Origin: Pseudomonadota bacterium
GTDB lineage: Bacteria; Pseudomonadota; Gammaproteobacteria; Burkholderiales; Ferrovaceae
Assembly (NCBI GenBank): GCA_021805725.1
Contig: JAJZEH010000060.1
Coordinates: forward strand, 1-42,376
Direction of reading: 5' to 3'
Length of the DNA: 42,376 bases
Made by a program: the position numbers and the translations under genes
Shown here: positions 10,033 to 19,200 of the stretch, piece by piece
Layout: each line of letters begins with the position of its first letter
Position numbering within the stretch: the first letter of the stretch is position 1
Notes under the pieces: generated by a model
Told to the model about the DNA's origin: nothing
What the model saw: the letters and a program-made list of their open reading frames with translations, nothing else
The model's database searches: none

Positions 10033-10677
10033 ATGCGACCGCGCATCGTCATCCTGATTTCGGGGCGGGGCTCCAACATGGCGGCCATCCTGGCTGCGGG
10101 CCTGCCGCTTGAGGTGGCTGCGGTCATCAGCAACGAGCCCCATGCGGGGGGGCTCGAGCTGGCTGCGGCGCAGGGCATTCCCACGGCGGTGGTGGACCAT
10201 CGGCACTACGCCGATCGTGCGGCATTTGACGCGGCGCTGACGGCAGCGATCGATCGCCACGCCCCGCAACTGGTGGTGCTGGCAGGTTTCATGCGCATTT
10301 TCACGCCGCAGTTCGTGGCGCATTATGGGGACCGTCTCATCAACATCCATCCCTCGCTCCTGCCCGCCTTTCCCGGTCTGCACACGCACCGGCAGGCGCT
10401 GGCCGCTGGCGTCCGGATTCACGGCTGTACCGTGCATTTCGTCACCGATGAGCTCGACCATGGTCCGATCGTGGCCCAGGCCGCAGTGCCCGTGCTGGCG
10501 GAGGACACCGAGGCATTGCTGGGGGCGCGCGTGCTGCGTTGCGAGCATGTGCTCTATCCGCGGGTATTGCGCTGGTGGGCGGAGGGCCGCCTGGAACACC
10601 AGGAAGATGGCCGGATTCGCGTCCAGGGTATGGCATCGCGCAGCGGCGGCAGTCTCATCATTCCCGAGGAAGCATGA
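10033..10677 (+). CDS. purN: Phosphoribosylglycinamide formyltransferase
   Basis: Transfers a formyl group from 10-formyl-THF to GAR in purine synthesis. The 214 residues have GRGSNM (11-16) for phosphate binding and the catalytic triad N104, H106 (INIHPSLLPAFPG) and D142 (DELDHGPIVAQ). The start ATG 10033 follows the purM stop by 6 bp. The end overlaps the DUF3108 gene in an ATGA. Its formyl-THF cofactor can be supplied by FtfL, encoded at 35481. Confidence 0.96.
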   Translation: MRPRIVILISGRGSNMAAILAAGLPLEVAAVISNEPHAGGLELAAAQGIPTAVVDHRHYADRAAFDAALTAAIDRHAPQLVVLAGFMRIFTPQFVAHYGDRLINIHPSLLPAFPGLHTHRQALAAGVRIHGCTVHFVTDELDHGPIVAQAAVPVLAEDTEALLGARVLRCEHVLYPRVLRWWAEGRLEHQEDGRIRVQGMASRSGGSLIIPEEA

Positions 10678-11396
10678 GCAGGTGGCGGCGTTCCGGAGGA
10701 ATCCTCGGAGCGCTCCTGGTGGCGGCGCTATGGAGCGGCATCGGGGCCCGGGCCGAAGAAGCGGGCCCGATCCATGAAACCGTTCGCGTGGTCTACCGGC
10801 TGTACTACAGCGGTGTCCCCGTGGGCGAGGTCACCGAGGTCTGGACCCGCACCGGCGACAATTACGACATCGTCAGCACCGCCCGGCCCTACGAGGTGTT
10901 GCAGTGGCTTGCTCCCTCCTTTCAGGAAAAGAGCCGCGGGACGATCCTGGACCAGGCGCTGCGCCCCGCACATTTCGAACATTGGCGCAGCGATGCGGCG
11001 CAGTCGTTCGCGGCAGATTTTCATTGGGGCAAGGGCCTGCTCGAACACCATTTCGATGGCAAGACCGAGTCGGTGCCTCTGCCACCGGGCACACAGGACA
11101 TGCTGTCCATCAAGTACCTCTACCGCGTGGCGGGCGAGGCCATGCTGGGTCGGGACATTCCCATGAGCACCGGAAAAAAACTGGAAATCCATCATCTGGT
11201 GGCGCGGGAAAAAGGCGAGACCGCCTCCGACGCCGGCCGGTTCAAGACGCTGCATGTGGTGGATGAAGGAGAACGGGCCCCGTCCCGGTTCGAGTTATGG
11301 TTGCCGGAAGACCGGCGTTATCCCCCCGTTCGCATGCAAGTGACCGAGCGGGGTCATCAATGGGAGCAGCGCATGCTGCGAGTGGAAATCGAATGA
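10674..11396 (+). CDS. DUF3108 secreted/periplasmic protein
   Basis: 240 residues. A basic N-terminus (MSRWRRSG) and hydrophobic core end in GARA before EEAG, which looks like a cleavable Sec signal peptide. The mature part resembles DUF3108 proteins, which are beta-rich and probably periplasmic. It has the typical YRLYYSGVPVGEVTEVW opening and TQDMLSIKYLYR region. Function is unknown. It is translationally coupled by ATGA overlaps to purN upstream and to the methyltransferase gene downstream. This neighbourhood recurs in betaproteobacteria. Confidence 0.8.
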   Translation: MSRWRRSGGILGALLVAALWSGIGARAEEAGPIHETVRVVYRLYYSGVPVGEVTEVWTRTGDNYDIVSTARPYEVLQWLAPSFQEKSRGTILDQALRPAHFEHWRSDAAQSFAADFHWGKGLLEHHFDGKTESVPLPPGTQDMLSIKYLYRVAGEAMLGRDIPMSTGKKLEIHHLVAREKGETASDAGRFKTLHVVDEGERAPSRFELWLPEDRRYPPVRMQVTERGHQWEQRMLRVEIE

Positions 11397-12679
11397 GTCG
11401 TGCCCCCGGTAAAGCCGTCAGCAAGGCAATCGTCGCAAGCCAGTTTGAGGCCCTGGTGGCCGCACTGGAAATGGTCCTGCCGGCTGCCATGCCGGCGGAT
11501 GTGGCCCTGCACCAATTTTTTCGGAGCCATCCCGAGATGGGGATGCAGGATCGGGCCTTTGTGGCGGAAGGGGTGTATGCGCTGTTGCGACGGGTGGAGT
11601 TGATCAAGACATTGGCCCCCACCACTTCACCGCGACGCATGGCGCTCGCCACCCTGTACCGGGTGCTGGGGCGCAGTGCGCGCGAACTGCAGCCCTTATG
11701 CCAGGGTGAGGAAGGGGCCTGGCTCGAGGCGCTCAAGACGCATCCGGTGCCCGACACGCTTTCGATCCAGGCAGATTTGCCGGAGTGGGTGGTGAGTCGG
11801 CTTGTGCAACAGCATCCGGCCGGTGAGGTGCTGGCCCTGGGGCGCGCACTGCAGGTGCAGGCTCCGCTCGACCTCAGGGTCAATACCCTGCTCACCACGC
11901 GCGATGCGGTGCTGCAGGCCCTCGAAGCCGCGGGATTGAAGGGCGTGCCCACGCCGTGGTCGCCCATCGGGGTCCGCCTGGAGGGGCGCCCCTCCGTCAA
12001 CCGCCTCGAACTCTTCACGGCAGGCCATGTGGAAGTACAGGACGAAGGCAGCCAGCTGCTGGGTTTTCTGCTGGCCCCGCGCCGCCGCGACATGGTGGTG
12101 GATTTCTGCGCCGGTGCGGGGGGCAAGACCCTCATGCTGGGGGCCCTGATGCATAACCAGGGCCGGGTCTACGCCTTCGACGTGTCGGAGCGTCGCCTCA
12201 ACAATCTCAAGCCGCGCCTCAAGCGTTCGGGCTTGTCCAACCTCAATCCGGTATTGATCGCGAGCGAAACGGAGCCGCGCGTGCGCAGGCTGGCCGGCAA
12301 GATCGACCGGGTGCTGGTGGACGCGCCCTGTAGCGGGCTGGGAACCTTGCGCCGCAATCCCGATCTCAAACTGCGTCAGAACGAAGCCTCGGTGGCGGAA
12401 CTCGTGGTCAAGCAGGCCGCCATCCTCAATGCGGCCGCCACGCTCGTCAAGCCCGGCGGGCGACTGGTGTACGCTACCTGCAGCCTGCTCGACGAGGAAA
12501 ACGATGCGCAGGCGGATCGCTTTGCTGCGTCACATCCCGAGTTCGCCGCGGTGAACTGCGGTGAGGTGCTTGCAGCCCAGCAGATTCCGCTGGAAATGGG
12601 GGAACGGTTTCGTCTGTTGCCCAATCGGCATAACACCGACGGGTTTTTTGCGGCGGTGTGGGAACGCAGGACAGGTTGA
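11393..12679 (+). CDS. RsmB/NOP-type RNA m5C methyltransferase
   Basis: 428 residues. The N-terminal third is helical and the rest is a Rossmann methyltransferase. The SAM motif is DFCAGAGGKT (237-246), motif IV is DAPCSGLGTLRRNPD with C313, and motif VI is YATCSLLDEEN with the catalytic nucleophile C363. Together these define the RsmB/NOP2/Sun family, which makes 5-methylcytosine in rRNA or tRNA. E. coli RsmB modifies C967 of 16S rRNA. Here the NusB-like domain is short and the gene is not beside fmt, so the exact target is uncertain. ATGA overlap with DUF3108. Confidence 0.87.
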   Translation: MSRAPGKAVSKAIVASQFEALVAALEMVLPAAMPADVALHQFFRSHPEMGMQDRAFVAEGVYALLRRVELIKTLAPTTSPRRMALATLYRVLGRSARELQPLCQGEEGAWLEALKTHPVPDTLSIQADLPEWVVSRLVQQHPAGEVLALGRALQVQAPLDLRVNTLLTTRDAVLQALEAAGLKGVPTPWSPIGVRLEGRPSVNRLELFTAGHVEVQDEGSQLLGFLLAPRRRDMVVDFCAGAGGKTLMLGALMHNQGRVYAFDVSERRLNNLKPRLKRSGLSNLNPVLIASETEPRVRRLAGKIDRVLVDAPCSGLGTLRRNPDLKLRQNEASVAELVVKQAAILNAAATLVKPGGRLVYATCSLLDEENDAQADRFAASHPEFAAVNCGEVLAAQQIPLEMGERFRLLPNRHNTDGFFAAVWERRTG

Positions 12680-12693
12680 AGGGGAGTCTTTGG

Positions 12694-13953
12694 ATGGATC
12701 AAGCTCAGGACCTATTTTCCGGATTCGCGGCGTTTGCGGCCTCGCTGCTGCAAGCACAGCATCTATGGCAATTGCCGGTTCTCCTGGTGTCGCTGCTGGT
12801 GGGTTCAGGGGCCGCCATTGCCATGGGACGCGGACGGCACGGGCAAGTGATGGACGCGGAGCGCGCGCGGCGCCTGAGGGGCATCGCCTTTGCCCTGGTC
12901 AGCGCGGTGGCGCTGATGCTGTTTGGTCGTTATTTTGGTCACGGCCGCCCCTCCTCCCTGCTGCACATGGCGCTCTCGCTTACCCTCGCCCTTGCCGCAG
13001 CGCGCATCGGAGTGTACGTCCTCAAGTACGTGGTGGCCCTGTCGCGCCGCACCGTGACCCTGCAGGCTTTTTTTGTGCGTACCGTGTGGGTGCTGTTTGC
13101 CTTGCACGTGACGGGGCTGCTCGAGCCATTGATGGACCTGCTGCAGGACATGGGGCTGACCATTGGCAATACCTACGTCTCACTGTTGCAGGTGATACAG
13201 GCGGTGGTGGTGATCACGGCGATGCTGGTGCTGGCGTTGTGGCTGGGCGGCGCGATGGAGCGGCGCCTGATGAGTGCCGACGCGCTGGACAGGCATTTCA
13301 GGGTGGTGGCCGTAAAACTGTTGCGCGGGCTTCTGGTGTTCGTGAGCGTGGTGATCGCGCTGCCCCTGGTGGGCATCGATTCCACCTTCCTTTCGGTGTT
13401 GGGCGGTGCGCTGGGCGTGGGCCTGGGTTTTGCCCTGCAGAAAATCGCCAGCAACTATGTGAGCGGTTTCATCATTCTGATGGACCGTTCCATTCGCATG
13501 GGCGACGTCATCACGGTGGAAGGGCGTCAGGGTACCGTAATCCGCCTGGAGGCCCGATGCATCGCGTTGAGTGCCACGGATGGCACGGTGTTCATCGTGC
13601 CCAATGAAACCTTCATGACCCAGACCATCATCAATCACACCCTGGGCGGGGGCGGCGTATGCCGTGCACTCACTCTGGAGGTGGCTTTTGGCAGCGATCT
13701 CGAAAGGGTGCGCGCCATCCTGGAAGATGCTGCACGCCAGCAGCCGCGGGTGCTCTCCGAGCCGGCGCCCTCGGTGGCGCTGCTGCGCCATACCGGTTAT
13801 GGCATGGAATTGTCCCTGCAGTTCTGGATTGCCGATCCCGGCGTGAGCGACCTGGGGCTGCGCTCCGACATGCTGCACGCCATCCAGAAAGGCCTGCGTG
13901 GGGCACAGATTGCCTTGCCGTTGCGCGACGGGGTCAAGGCTACCCAGGTCTGA
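12694..13953 (+). CDS. Mechanosensitive ion channel of the MscS family
   Basis: 419 residues with about five membrane helices before the MscS core. The pore-lining helix region reads LPLVGIDSTFLSVLGGALGVGLGFALQK, rich in Gly and Ala. It is followed by the beta domain (NYVSGFIILMDRSIRMGDVITVEGRQGTV), and IVPNETFMTQTIINHT. The family releases solutes on hypo-osmotic shock. ATG 12694 has GAAGGGGAG upstream; 12 further upstream codons are open but overlap the methyltransferase gene. It ends 1 bp before the candidate promoter region of the desaturase. Confidence 0.9.
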   Translation: MDQAQDLFSGFAAFAASLLQAQHLWQLPVLLVSLLVGSGAAIAMGRGRHGQVMDAERARRLRGIAFALVSAVALMLFGRYFGHGRPSSLLHMALSLTLALAAARIGVYVLKYVVALSRRTVTLQAFFVRTVWVLFALHVTGLLEPLMDLLQDMGLTIGNTYVSLLQVIQAVVVITAMLVLALWLGGAMERRLMSADALDRHFRVVAVKLLRGLLVFVSVVIALPLVGIDSTFLSVLGGALGVGLGFALQKIASNYVSGFIILMDRSIRMGDVITVEGRQGTVIRLEARCIALSATDGTVFIVPNETFMTQTIINHTLGGGGVCRALTLEVAFGSDLERVRAILEDAARQQPRVLSEPAPSVALLRHTGYGMELSLQFWIADPGVSDLGLRSDMLHAIQKGLRGAQIALPLRDGVKATQV

Positions 13954-13954
13954 A

Positions 13955-13983
13955 TTGACGTCGCTTATAATTTTTGATAATAT
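13955..13983 (+). promoter_or_regulatory. Candidate sigma70 promoter for the desaturase
   Basis: TTGACG (13955-13960), a 17-bp spacer and TAATAT (13978-13983) lie 38 bp before the start codon. An overlapping GATAAT at 13976 and a TATAAT at 13966 offer alternative -10 boxes. The intergenic gap is only 67 bp. Confidence 0.45.
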
Positions 13984-14020
13984 GGCGAGTTACGCCTAGA
14001 GGCTTTAAGGAGCTTTGCCC

Positions 14021-15208
14021 ATGTTGTTTTCAGGAATACTCAATTTGCCGTGGTGGGGTGACGTCATTGCCACATTGGTCATGACCCACATCACCATTGT
14101 CTCCGTCACCATATTCCTGCATCGCCACCAGGCGCATCGGGCGTTGGACCTCGCCCCGGCCATCAGCCACTTTTTCCGCCTGTGGCTGTGGATGACCACG
14201 GGCATGGTCACCAAGGAATGGGCCGCGGTGCACCGCAAGCACCACGCCAAGTGCGAAACGGTGGAAGACCCGCACAGCCCGCAGGTACTGGGCATTCGCC
14301 GCGTGCTGTGGACCGGCGTGCTGCTGTATGTGAAGGAAACCCGCAAGCCCGATACCCTCACGCGCTACGGCCACGGTACCCCCGACGACTGGATGGAGCG
14401 CAATATCTACACGCGCCACAGCCGGCTGGGCATCACCCTGATGGCCCTCATCAACATGGCGATGTTTGGCGTGGTGCCCGGCATGCTGGTCTGGCTCACC
14501 CAGATCGTCTGGATTCCCTTCTGGGCCGCTGGCGTCATCAACGGCATCGGCCACTTCTGGGGCTACCGCAATTTTGAATGCAAGGATGCCAGCACCAACA
14601 TCGTGCCCTGGGGCATCCTGATCGGCGGCGAAGAACTGCACAACAACCACCACACCTTTGCCACGTCGGCCAAGCTGTCCAATCGCTGGTACGAATTCGA
14701 CATCGGCTGGATGTACATCCGCATGCTGGAGATGGTGGGGCAGGCGCGCGTCAAGAACGTGGCCCCGGCAGTGCGTTTTGATCGCGACAAGTCCGAATGC
14801 GACGAGGCCACCCTGCAGGCCATCATTCTCAACCGTTACGACGTGATCGCACGCTACGCCCAGGAGCTCGCGCACACCTGTTCGACCGAGCTGCAACGCC
14901 TGGGCGAACACCTCAAGATGCCTGTGCCTTCCCGGCGCGAAGCCATGGCCATGGTGGGGCGCTGGTTGCACAAGGACGCCCATGAGTTGCCTGAAACCGA
15001 CCAGCACACCCTCGAGGCCGCCATGGCCGCCAGCGGTTCGGTGCACACGGTGGTGGCCATGCGCCGCGAACTGGCCGATTTGTGGACGCGGACCCATGCC
15101 ACGCGCGACCAGTTGCTGGCCCAGCTCAAGGATTGGTGCCTGCGCGCTGAAGCGAGCGGCATCCAGGAACTGCAGCGGTTTTCGCGTACCCTGAAGGCCT
15201 ACGCTTAA
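14021..15208 (+). CDS. Membrane fatty-acid (acyl) desaturase
   Basis: 395 residues. It has the three histidine boxes of membrane di-iron desaturases: HRHQAH (34-39), HRKHH (71-75) and HNNHH (207-211), with hydrophobic segments between them. It probably introduces a delta-9 double bond into membrane acyl chains, adjusting fluidity. After the last box there is a roughly 180-residue hydrophilic C-terminal part, a length shared with desaturases of other betaproteobacteria as far as I recall. ATG 14021 has AAGGAG eight bases upstream. It has its own promoter and is followed by a palindromic hairpin, so it is probably monocistronic. Confidence 0.9.
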   Translation: MLFSGILNLPWWGDVIATLVMTHITIVSVTIFLHRHQAHRALDLAPAISHFFRLWLWMTTGMVTKEWAAVHRKHHAKCETVEDPHSPQVLGIRRVLWTGVLLYVKETRKPDTLTRYGHGTPDDWMERNIYTRHSRLGITLMALINMAMFGVVPGMLVWLTQIVWIPFWAAGVINGIGHFWGYRNFECKDASTNIVPWGILIGGEELHNNHHTFATSAKLSNRWYEFDIGWMYIRMLEMVGQARVKNVAPAVRFDRDKSECDEATLQAIILNRYDVIARYAQELAHTCSTELQRLGEHLKMPVPSRREAMAMVGRWLHKDAHELPETDQHTLEAAMAASGSVHTVVAMRRELADLWTRTHATRDQLLAQLKDWCLRAEASGIQELQRFSRTLKAYA

Positions 15209-15217
15209 AGCAACATT

Positions 15218-15248
15218 GGGGACAGACCCCTTTTTGGGGTCTGTCCCC
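15218..15248. repeat. Palindromic GGGGACAGACC element, terminator-like
   Basis: Perfect 13-bp arms (15218-15230 and 15236-15248) are separated by a TTTTT loop and followed by TTAATTT. The hairpin lies 9 bp after the desaturase stop and could end its transcript. The arm belongs to the GGGGACAGACC word family seen elsewhere in the window. Confidence 0.85.
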
Positions 15249-15301
15249 TTAATTTCCCCCCGTTTATTCCATTTGGTTATTATTCAATAGTATTTTAGTC
15301 T

Positions 15302-15329
15302 TTGTTGTTCTAAAGACCCCCTCTACAAT
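15302..15329 (+). promoter_or_regulatory. Candidate promoter of the cys operon
   Basis: TTGTTG (15302-15307), a 16-bp spacer and TACAAT (15324-15329) lie 29 bp before cysI in an AT-rich 110-bp gap. A CysB-type activator site would be expected upstream but none can be recognised by eye. Confidence 0.4.
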
Positions 15330-15358
15330 GAGTCGTTCCAGATCTTTTGGGGTGGCCC

Positions 15359-17035
15359 ATGTACCAGTACGACGAAATAGATCAGCGCATCGTGGACGAG
15401 CGGGTGGCCCAGTTTCGGGACCAGACCCGGCGCTTTCTTGCAGGTGAGCTCTCTGAAGAAGACTTTCGCCCGCTGCGACTGCAAAACGGCCTGTACATCC
15501 AGCGCCATGCACCCATGCTGCGCGTGGCCATTCCCTACGGCGTACTGGCGACATACCAGTTGCGCAAGCTTGCCCATATTGCACGCACCTATGACCGGGG
15601 CGTGGGGCACTTCAGCACGCGCCAGAACATCCAGTTCAACTGGCCTGCCCTTGAGGCTGTCCCGGAGATTCTGGCGGAACTGGCCACCGTGCAAATGCAC
15701 GCCATCCAGACCAGCGGCAATTGTGTGCGCAATACCACCACGGACCACTTTGCAGGGGTGGCTGCCGACGAGCTGATCGATCCGCGCATCTATTGCGAAC
15801 TGATCCGGCAGTGGTCCACTTTCCACCCCGAGTTTGCATTCCTGCCGCGCAAGTTCAAAATCGCCGTGAACGGTGCCCTGGCAGACCGCGCGGCCACCTG
15901 GGTGCACGACATCGGGCTGCATGCGGTGCGCGATGGTGCGGGTGAAATTGGGTTTCGCGTCATCGTGGGCGGCGGCCTGGGCCGTACCCCCATGGTGGGG
16001 GTGGTGGTGCGCGAGTTTTTGCCCCTGGCGCACCTCTTGACCTATCTCGATGCCATCCTGCGCGTCTATAACCGCTACGGCCGGCGCGACAACAAGCATA
16101 AGGCGCGCATCAAGATCCTGGTGAAGGCCATGACGCCCGAGCGGTTTCAGCGCGAAGTGGAGACCGAGTGGTTGAGCCTGAAGGATGGGCCCGCCACCGT
16201 GGTGCCCGAAGAGCTGGCGCGCATCGAGGCGCGCATGATCCGCCCGGCCTACGCAGAATTGCCCGCGGAGATCCCCGAAGCGTTGCAGCAGGCATTGCAG
16301 GAAAAGGCGTTCCGACGCTGGCATGGGCGCAACGTGCACGCCCATAAGGTGTCCGGTTACGCCTCGGTGGTGCTCTCGCTCAAGGCCACCGGAAGCGTGC
16401 CGGGGGACGCCAGCGCAGACCAGATGGACGCCGTGGCCGAACTTGCGGACCGTTACGGTTTTGGCGAGATCCGGGTGAGCCACGAGCAGAACCTGATCCT
16501 GCCCGACGTGCGCCAGGCCGACCTTCCCCACATCTACCGCGAGCTCAGGGGGCTGGGGTTTGCCACGCCAAACATCGGCTTGCTGACCAACATCATTTCC
16601 TGCCCGGGTGGGGATTTTTGCTCGCTTGCCAACGCCCGTTCGATTCCGGTGGCCCAGGCTATCCAGCAGCGCTTCGACGATCTCGACCGGCTCCACGACA
16701 TCGGTCCGCTCGATCTCAATATCTCGGGATGCATGAATGCCTGCGGGCACCACCATGTGGGGCATATCGGCATCCTCGGTGTGGACAAGCACGGCGCCGA
16801 GTTCTACCAGATCACCATCGGCGGCAATCAGGCGCCGGCGCGCCTGGGGCGGGTCATCGGGCCCTCGCTGGGGCAGGATGAGATTCCGGACGCCATCGAG
16901 CAGTTGCTCGAGGTCTATCTGGAAGAGCGGCTGCACGAGGAAGAGCGCTTCGTGGACGTGGTGGAGCGCCTGGGCATCGAGCCCTTCAAGGCGCGCGTCT
17001 ATGCACGGCATGAACGCGAGGCCCTCTATGCCTGA
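15359..17035 (+). CDS. cysI: Sulfite reductase hemoprotein subunit
   Basis: Reduces sulfite to sulfide with six electrons at a siroheme–4Fe4S centre. The 558 residues show two sulfite/nitrite reductase repeats and the cluster ligands C415, C421 (SCPGGDFC) and C458, C462 (GCMNAC). GHFSTRQNIQFNW in the first repeat is typical. There is no cysJ in the window, so electrons probably come from ferredoxin or a distant flavoprotein. ATG 15359 has GGGGTGG before it; a TTG four codons earlier is less likely. It is the first gene of the sulfate assimilation operon and overlaps the next gene by 8 bp. Confidence 0.94.
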   Translation: MYQYDEIDQRIVDERVAQFRDQTRRFLAGELSEEDFRPLRLQNGLYIQRHAPMLRVAIPYGVLATYQLRKLAHIARTYDRGVGHFSTRQNIQFNWPALEAVPEILAELATVQMHAIQTSGNCVRNTTTDHFAGVAADELIDPRIYCELIRQWSTFHPEFAFLPRKFKIAVNGALADRAATWVHDIGLHAVRDGAGEIGFRVIVGGGLGRTPMVGVVVREFLPLAHLLTYLDAILRVYNRYGRRDNKHKARIKILVKAMTPERFQREVETEWLSLKDGPATVVPEELARIEARMIRPAYAELPAEIPEALQQALQEKAFRRWHGRNVHAHKVSGYASVVLSLKATGSVPGDASADQMDAVAELADRYGFGEIRVSHEQNLILPDVRQADLPHIYRELRGLGFATPNIGLLTNIISCPGGDFCSLANARSIPVAQAIQQRFDDLDRLHDIGPLDLNISGCMNACGHHHVGHIGILGVDKHGAEFYQITIGGNQAPARLGRVIGPSLGQDEIPDAIEQLLEVYLEERLHEEERFVDVVERLGIEPFKARVYARHEREALYA

Positions 17036-17549
17036 GTTGATCCGCGACCGCGCCATCGTGCAGGACACCTATCACCTTCGCACCGACACGCTCGACGGCA
17101 TCCTCCCCCAGGATGACGTGATCGTGTTGCCCGCACTGCTTGCCGCCGAACGCGCGCGGCTTCTCCAGCACAAGGGCAAGCTGGGCGTGTGGCTGGAAAC
17201 TTCGGAAGGACCCGAAGTCATTGCCGCAGACCTGGCTCACCTCGATCTCGTGGTGGTGCATTTTTCTTCATTTACCGACGGGCGGGGACACTCCACGGCG
17301 CGCCTGCTGCGCGAACGCCATGGTTACCGCGGTGAGCTGAGAGCCGCCGGCGACGTGTTCAAGGAAACGCTGCATTATCTGGCGCGCTGCGGCTTCAACG
17401 CCTTTGCCCTGCGCCCGGGCGAATCCCTGGCGCATGCCCTGGGCGGACTGGATGTCTTCAGCGAGGCCTACCAGACTTCAGTGGAGCGCCAGTCTCCCCT
17501 GTTCCGGCGCCGCCTCGAAAAAGCTGCTTCAGAGGAAACACCCTCATGA
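17028..17549 (+). CDS. DUF934 protein of the sulfite reductase operon
   Basis: 173 residues of the DUF934 family, which is almost always encoded between cysI and cysH in proteobacteria. Conserved features seen are LPALLAAERARLLQHKGKLGVWLE, DLVVVHFSSFTDGRGHSTARLLRERHGYRGELRAAGDVFKE in pieces, and RCGFNAFALRPGE. The biochemical role is not established; a link to sulfite reductase function is inferred from context. It overlaps cysI by 8 bp and cysH by 4 bp. Confidence 0.88.
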   Translation: MPELIRDRAIVQDTYHLRTDTLDGILPQDDVIVLPALLAAERARLLQHKGKLGVWLETSEGPEVIAADLAHLDLVVVHFSSFTDGRGHSTARLLRERHGYRGELRAAGDVFKETLHYLARCGFNAFALRPGESLAHALGGLDVFSEAYQTSVERQSPLFRRRLEKAASEETPS

Positions 17550-18247
17550 ACCTCGCCCTCCGGGTCCAAGAAACGCTGGCCCTGCTGCAACGCGCCGCGC
17601 GTGATTTTCAGCCGCTGGCCATGGCCAGCAGCCTGGGTGCCGAAGACATGGTGTTGACCGACCTGATCTTCAAAAACCGACTGCCCGTGGACATCTTTAC
17701 CCTGGACACCGGGCGCCTGCCCGAGCCCACCCAGCGCCTGATGGCGCGTGTGCAGGAAACCTATGGCCAGTCGGTCCGCGTGGTCTTTCCTGACGCCGCA
17801 GCGGTGGAAGCGCTGGTGGCACGCCAGGGGGTGAACGGGTTTTATCACGGCATCGAAGCGCGCCAGGCCTGCTGCGCCGTGCGCAAGGTGGTCCCCCTGG
17901 GGCGCGCGCTTTCCGGCAAGAAAGCCTGGCTGACCGGATTGCGCCGCGACCAGTCGTCCACCCGCACCGCGCTTTTGGTGGAAGCCTGGGATGCCGATCA
18001 CGGCCTGACCAAATTCAGCCCGCTGGCCGACTGGACGCGCGAAGCCGTGTGGGAATACCTCAAGGCCCACCATGTGCCCTACAACGCGCTGCACGACCAG
18101 GGCTTTGCCAGCATCGGCTGCAGCCCCTGCACGCGCGCCATACAGGCGGGCGAGGACGAACGCGCCGGACGCTGGTGGTGGGAACATCCAGAAACAAAAG
18201 AATGCGGACTGCACCTGTCCGCACAACCCGAAGGGAGCATTGCATGA
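17546..18247 (+). CDS. cysH: Assimilatory adenylylsulfate (APS) reductase
   Basis: Reduces activated sulfate to sulfite. The 233 residues contain C109-C110 (RQACCAVRK) and C192/C195 (GCSPC), the four ligands of a 4Fe-4S cluster that mark the APS-reducing form rather than the cluster-free PAPS reductase. The catalytic C220 is in ECGLH near the end. The absence of an APS kinase gene in the operon fits direct APS use. The ATGA overlap with cysD indicates translational coupling. Confidence 0.94.
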   Translation: MNLALRVQETLALLQRAARDFQPLAMASSLGAEDMVLTDLIFKNRLPVDIFTLDTGRLPEPTQRLMARVQETYGQSVRVVFPDAAAVEALVARQGVNGFYHGIEARQACCAVRKVVPLGRALSGKKAWLTGLRRDQSSTRTALLVEAWDADHGLTKFSPLADWTREAVWEYLKAHHVPYNALHDQGFASIGCSPCTRAIQAGEDERAGRWWWEHPETKECGLHLSAQPEGSIA

Positions 18248-19200
18248 GCAGCCACCACAGCACGGAGATCTTTGACCTGCATCCGCATCGCGCCAGTCGT
18301 ACCGAACCGCTGGACCACCTGGATCGCCTGGAGTCGGAGGCCATCCACATCATGCGCGAGGTGGCCGCCGAATGCCGCAATCCTGCGTTGCTTTTTTCCG
18401 GAGGCAAGGATTCCATCGTCATGCTGCGCCTGGCGGAAAAGGCCTTTCGTCCCAATGCCTTTCCCTTTCCGTTGCTGCACATTGACACCGGGCATAACTT
18501 TCCCGAAGTGATCGCCTTTCGTGATGCGCGGGTGGCGGAGCTGGGCGAGCGTCTCATCGTGCGCAGCGTGGAAGACTCCATCCGCCTGGGACGGGCGCGC
18601 GTCAAGGGGGCCAACGACAGCCGCAACGCCTTGCAGGCGGTCACCCTGGTGGACGCCATCAACGAATTCCAGTTTGATGCGTGCCTGGGGGGTGCGCGGC
18701 GCGACGAGGAGAAGGCGCGGGCCAAGGAGCGGATTTTTTCCTTTCGCGACGAGTTCGGTGTGTGGGACCCCAAAAACCAGCGCCCTGAAATCTGGAACCT
18801 CTACAACGCGCGCGTGCATCCCGGTGAAAACCTGCGCGTGTTTCCCATCAGCAACTGGACCGAACTCGACGTATGGAGCTACATCGGCCGCGAGCGCCTG
18901 GCAGTGCCGGACATCTACTTTGCCCATGTGCGGCCCGTGGTGCGCCGCGGGGCGCAATGGGTGCCGGTGACCGGGTTGACCCCGCCCCTGGCGGGCGAAG
19001 CCGTGGAACAGGTGTCGGTGCGTTTTCGCACCGTGGGGGACATCACCTGCACCTGCCCGGTGGCCTCGACGGCAGCCACGGTGGAAGCCATCATCGCCGA
19101 GACGGCCGTGACCTCCATCACTGAACGCGGTGCCACCCGCATGGACGACCAAACCTCGGATGCTTCCATGGAACTTCGCAAGAAACAGGGGTACTTTTGA
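18244..19200 (+). CDS. cysD: Sulfate adenylyltransferase small subunit
   Basis: The catalytic half of ATP sulfurylase, which makes APS from sulfate and ATP. The 318 residues contain the PP-loop FSGGKDS (51-57), HIDTGHNFPEV, GGARRDEEKARAKER and the terminal LRKKQGYF. ATG 18244 overlaps the cysH stop. Its own TGA shares its last base with the cysN start. Length is normal for the family. Confidence 0.96.
   Translation: MSSHHSTEIFDLHPHRASRTEPLDHLDRLESEAIHIMREVAAECRNPALLFSGGKDSIVMLRLAEKAFRPNAFPFPLLHIDTGHNFPEVIAFRDARVAELGERLIVRSVEDSIRLGRARVKGANDSRNALQAVTLVDAINEFQFDACLGGARRDEEKARAKERIFSFRDEFGVWDPKNQRPEIWNLYNARVHPGENLRVFPISNWTELDVWSYIGRERLAVPDIYFAHVRPVVRRGAQWVPVTGLTPPLAGEAVEQVSVRFRTVGDITCTCPVASTAATVEAIIAETAVTSITERGATRMDDQTSDASMELRKKQGYF

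Noticed and set aside
8965..10599. 544-residue open frame antisense to purM and purN
   Set aside because: It crosses two well-conserved genes and has no recognisable domain.
12561..13607. 348-residue frame overlapping the RsmB-like and MscS genes
   Set aside because: A +1-frame shadow rich in Arg, Gly and Ala; the MscS frame carries the conserved pore and beta-domain sequence.
15323..17068. 581-residue open frame antisense to cysI
   Set aside because: Composition is typical of a reverse-strand shadow and it spans a conserved sulfite reductase gene.
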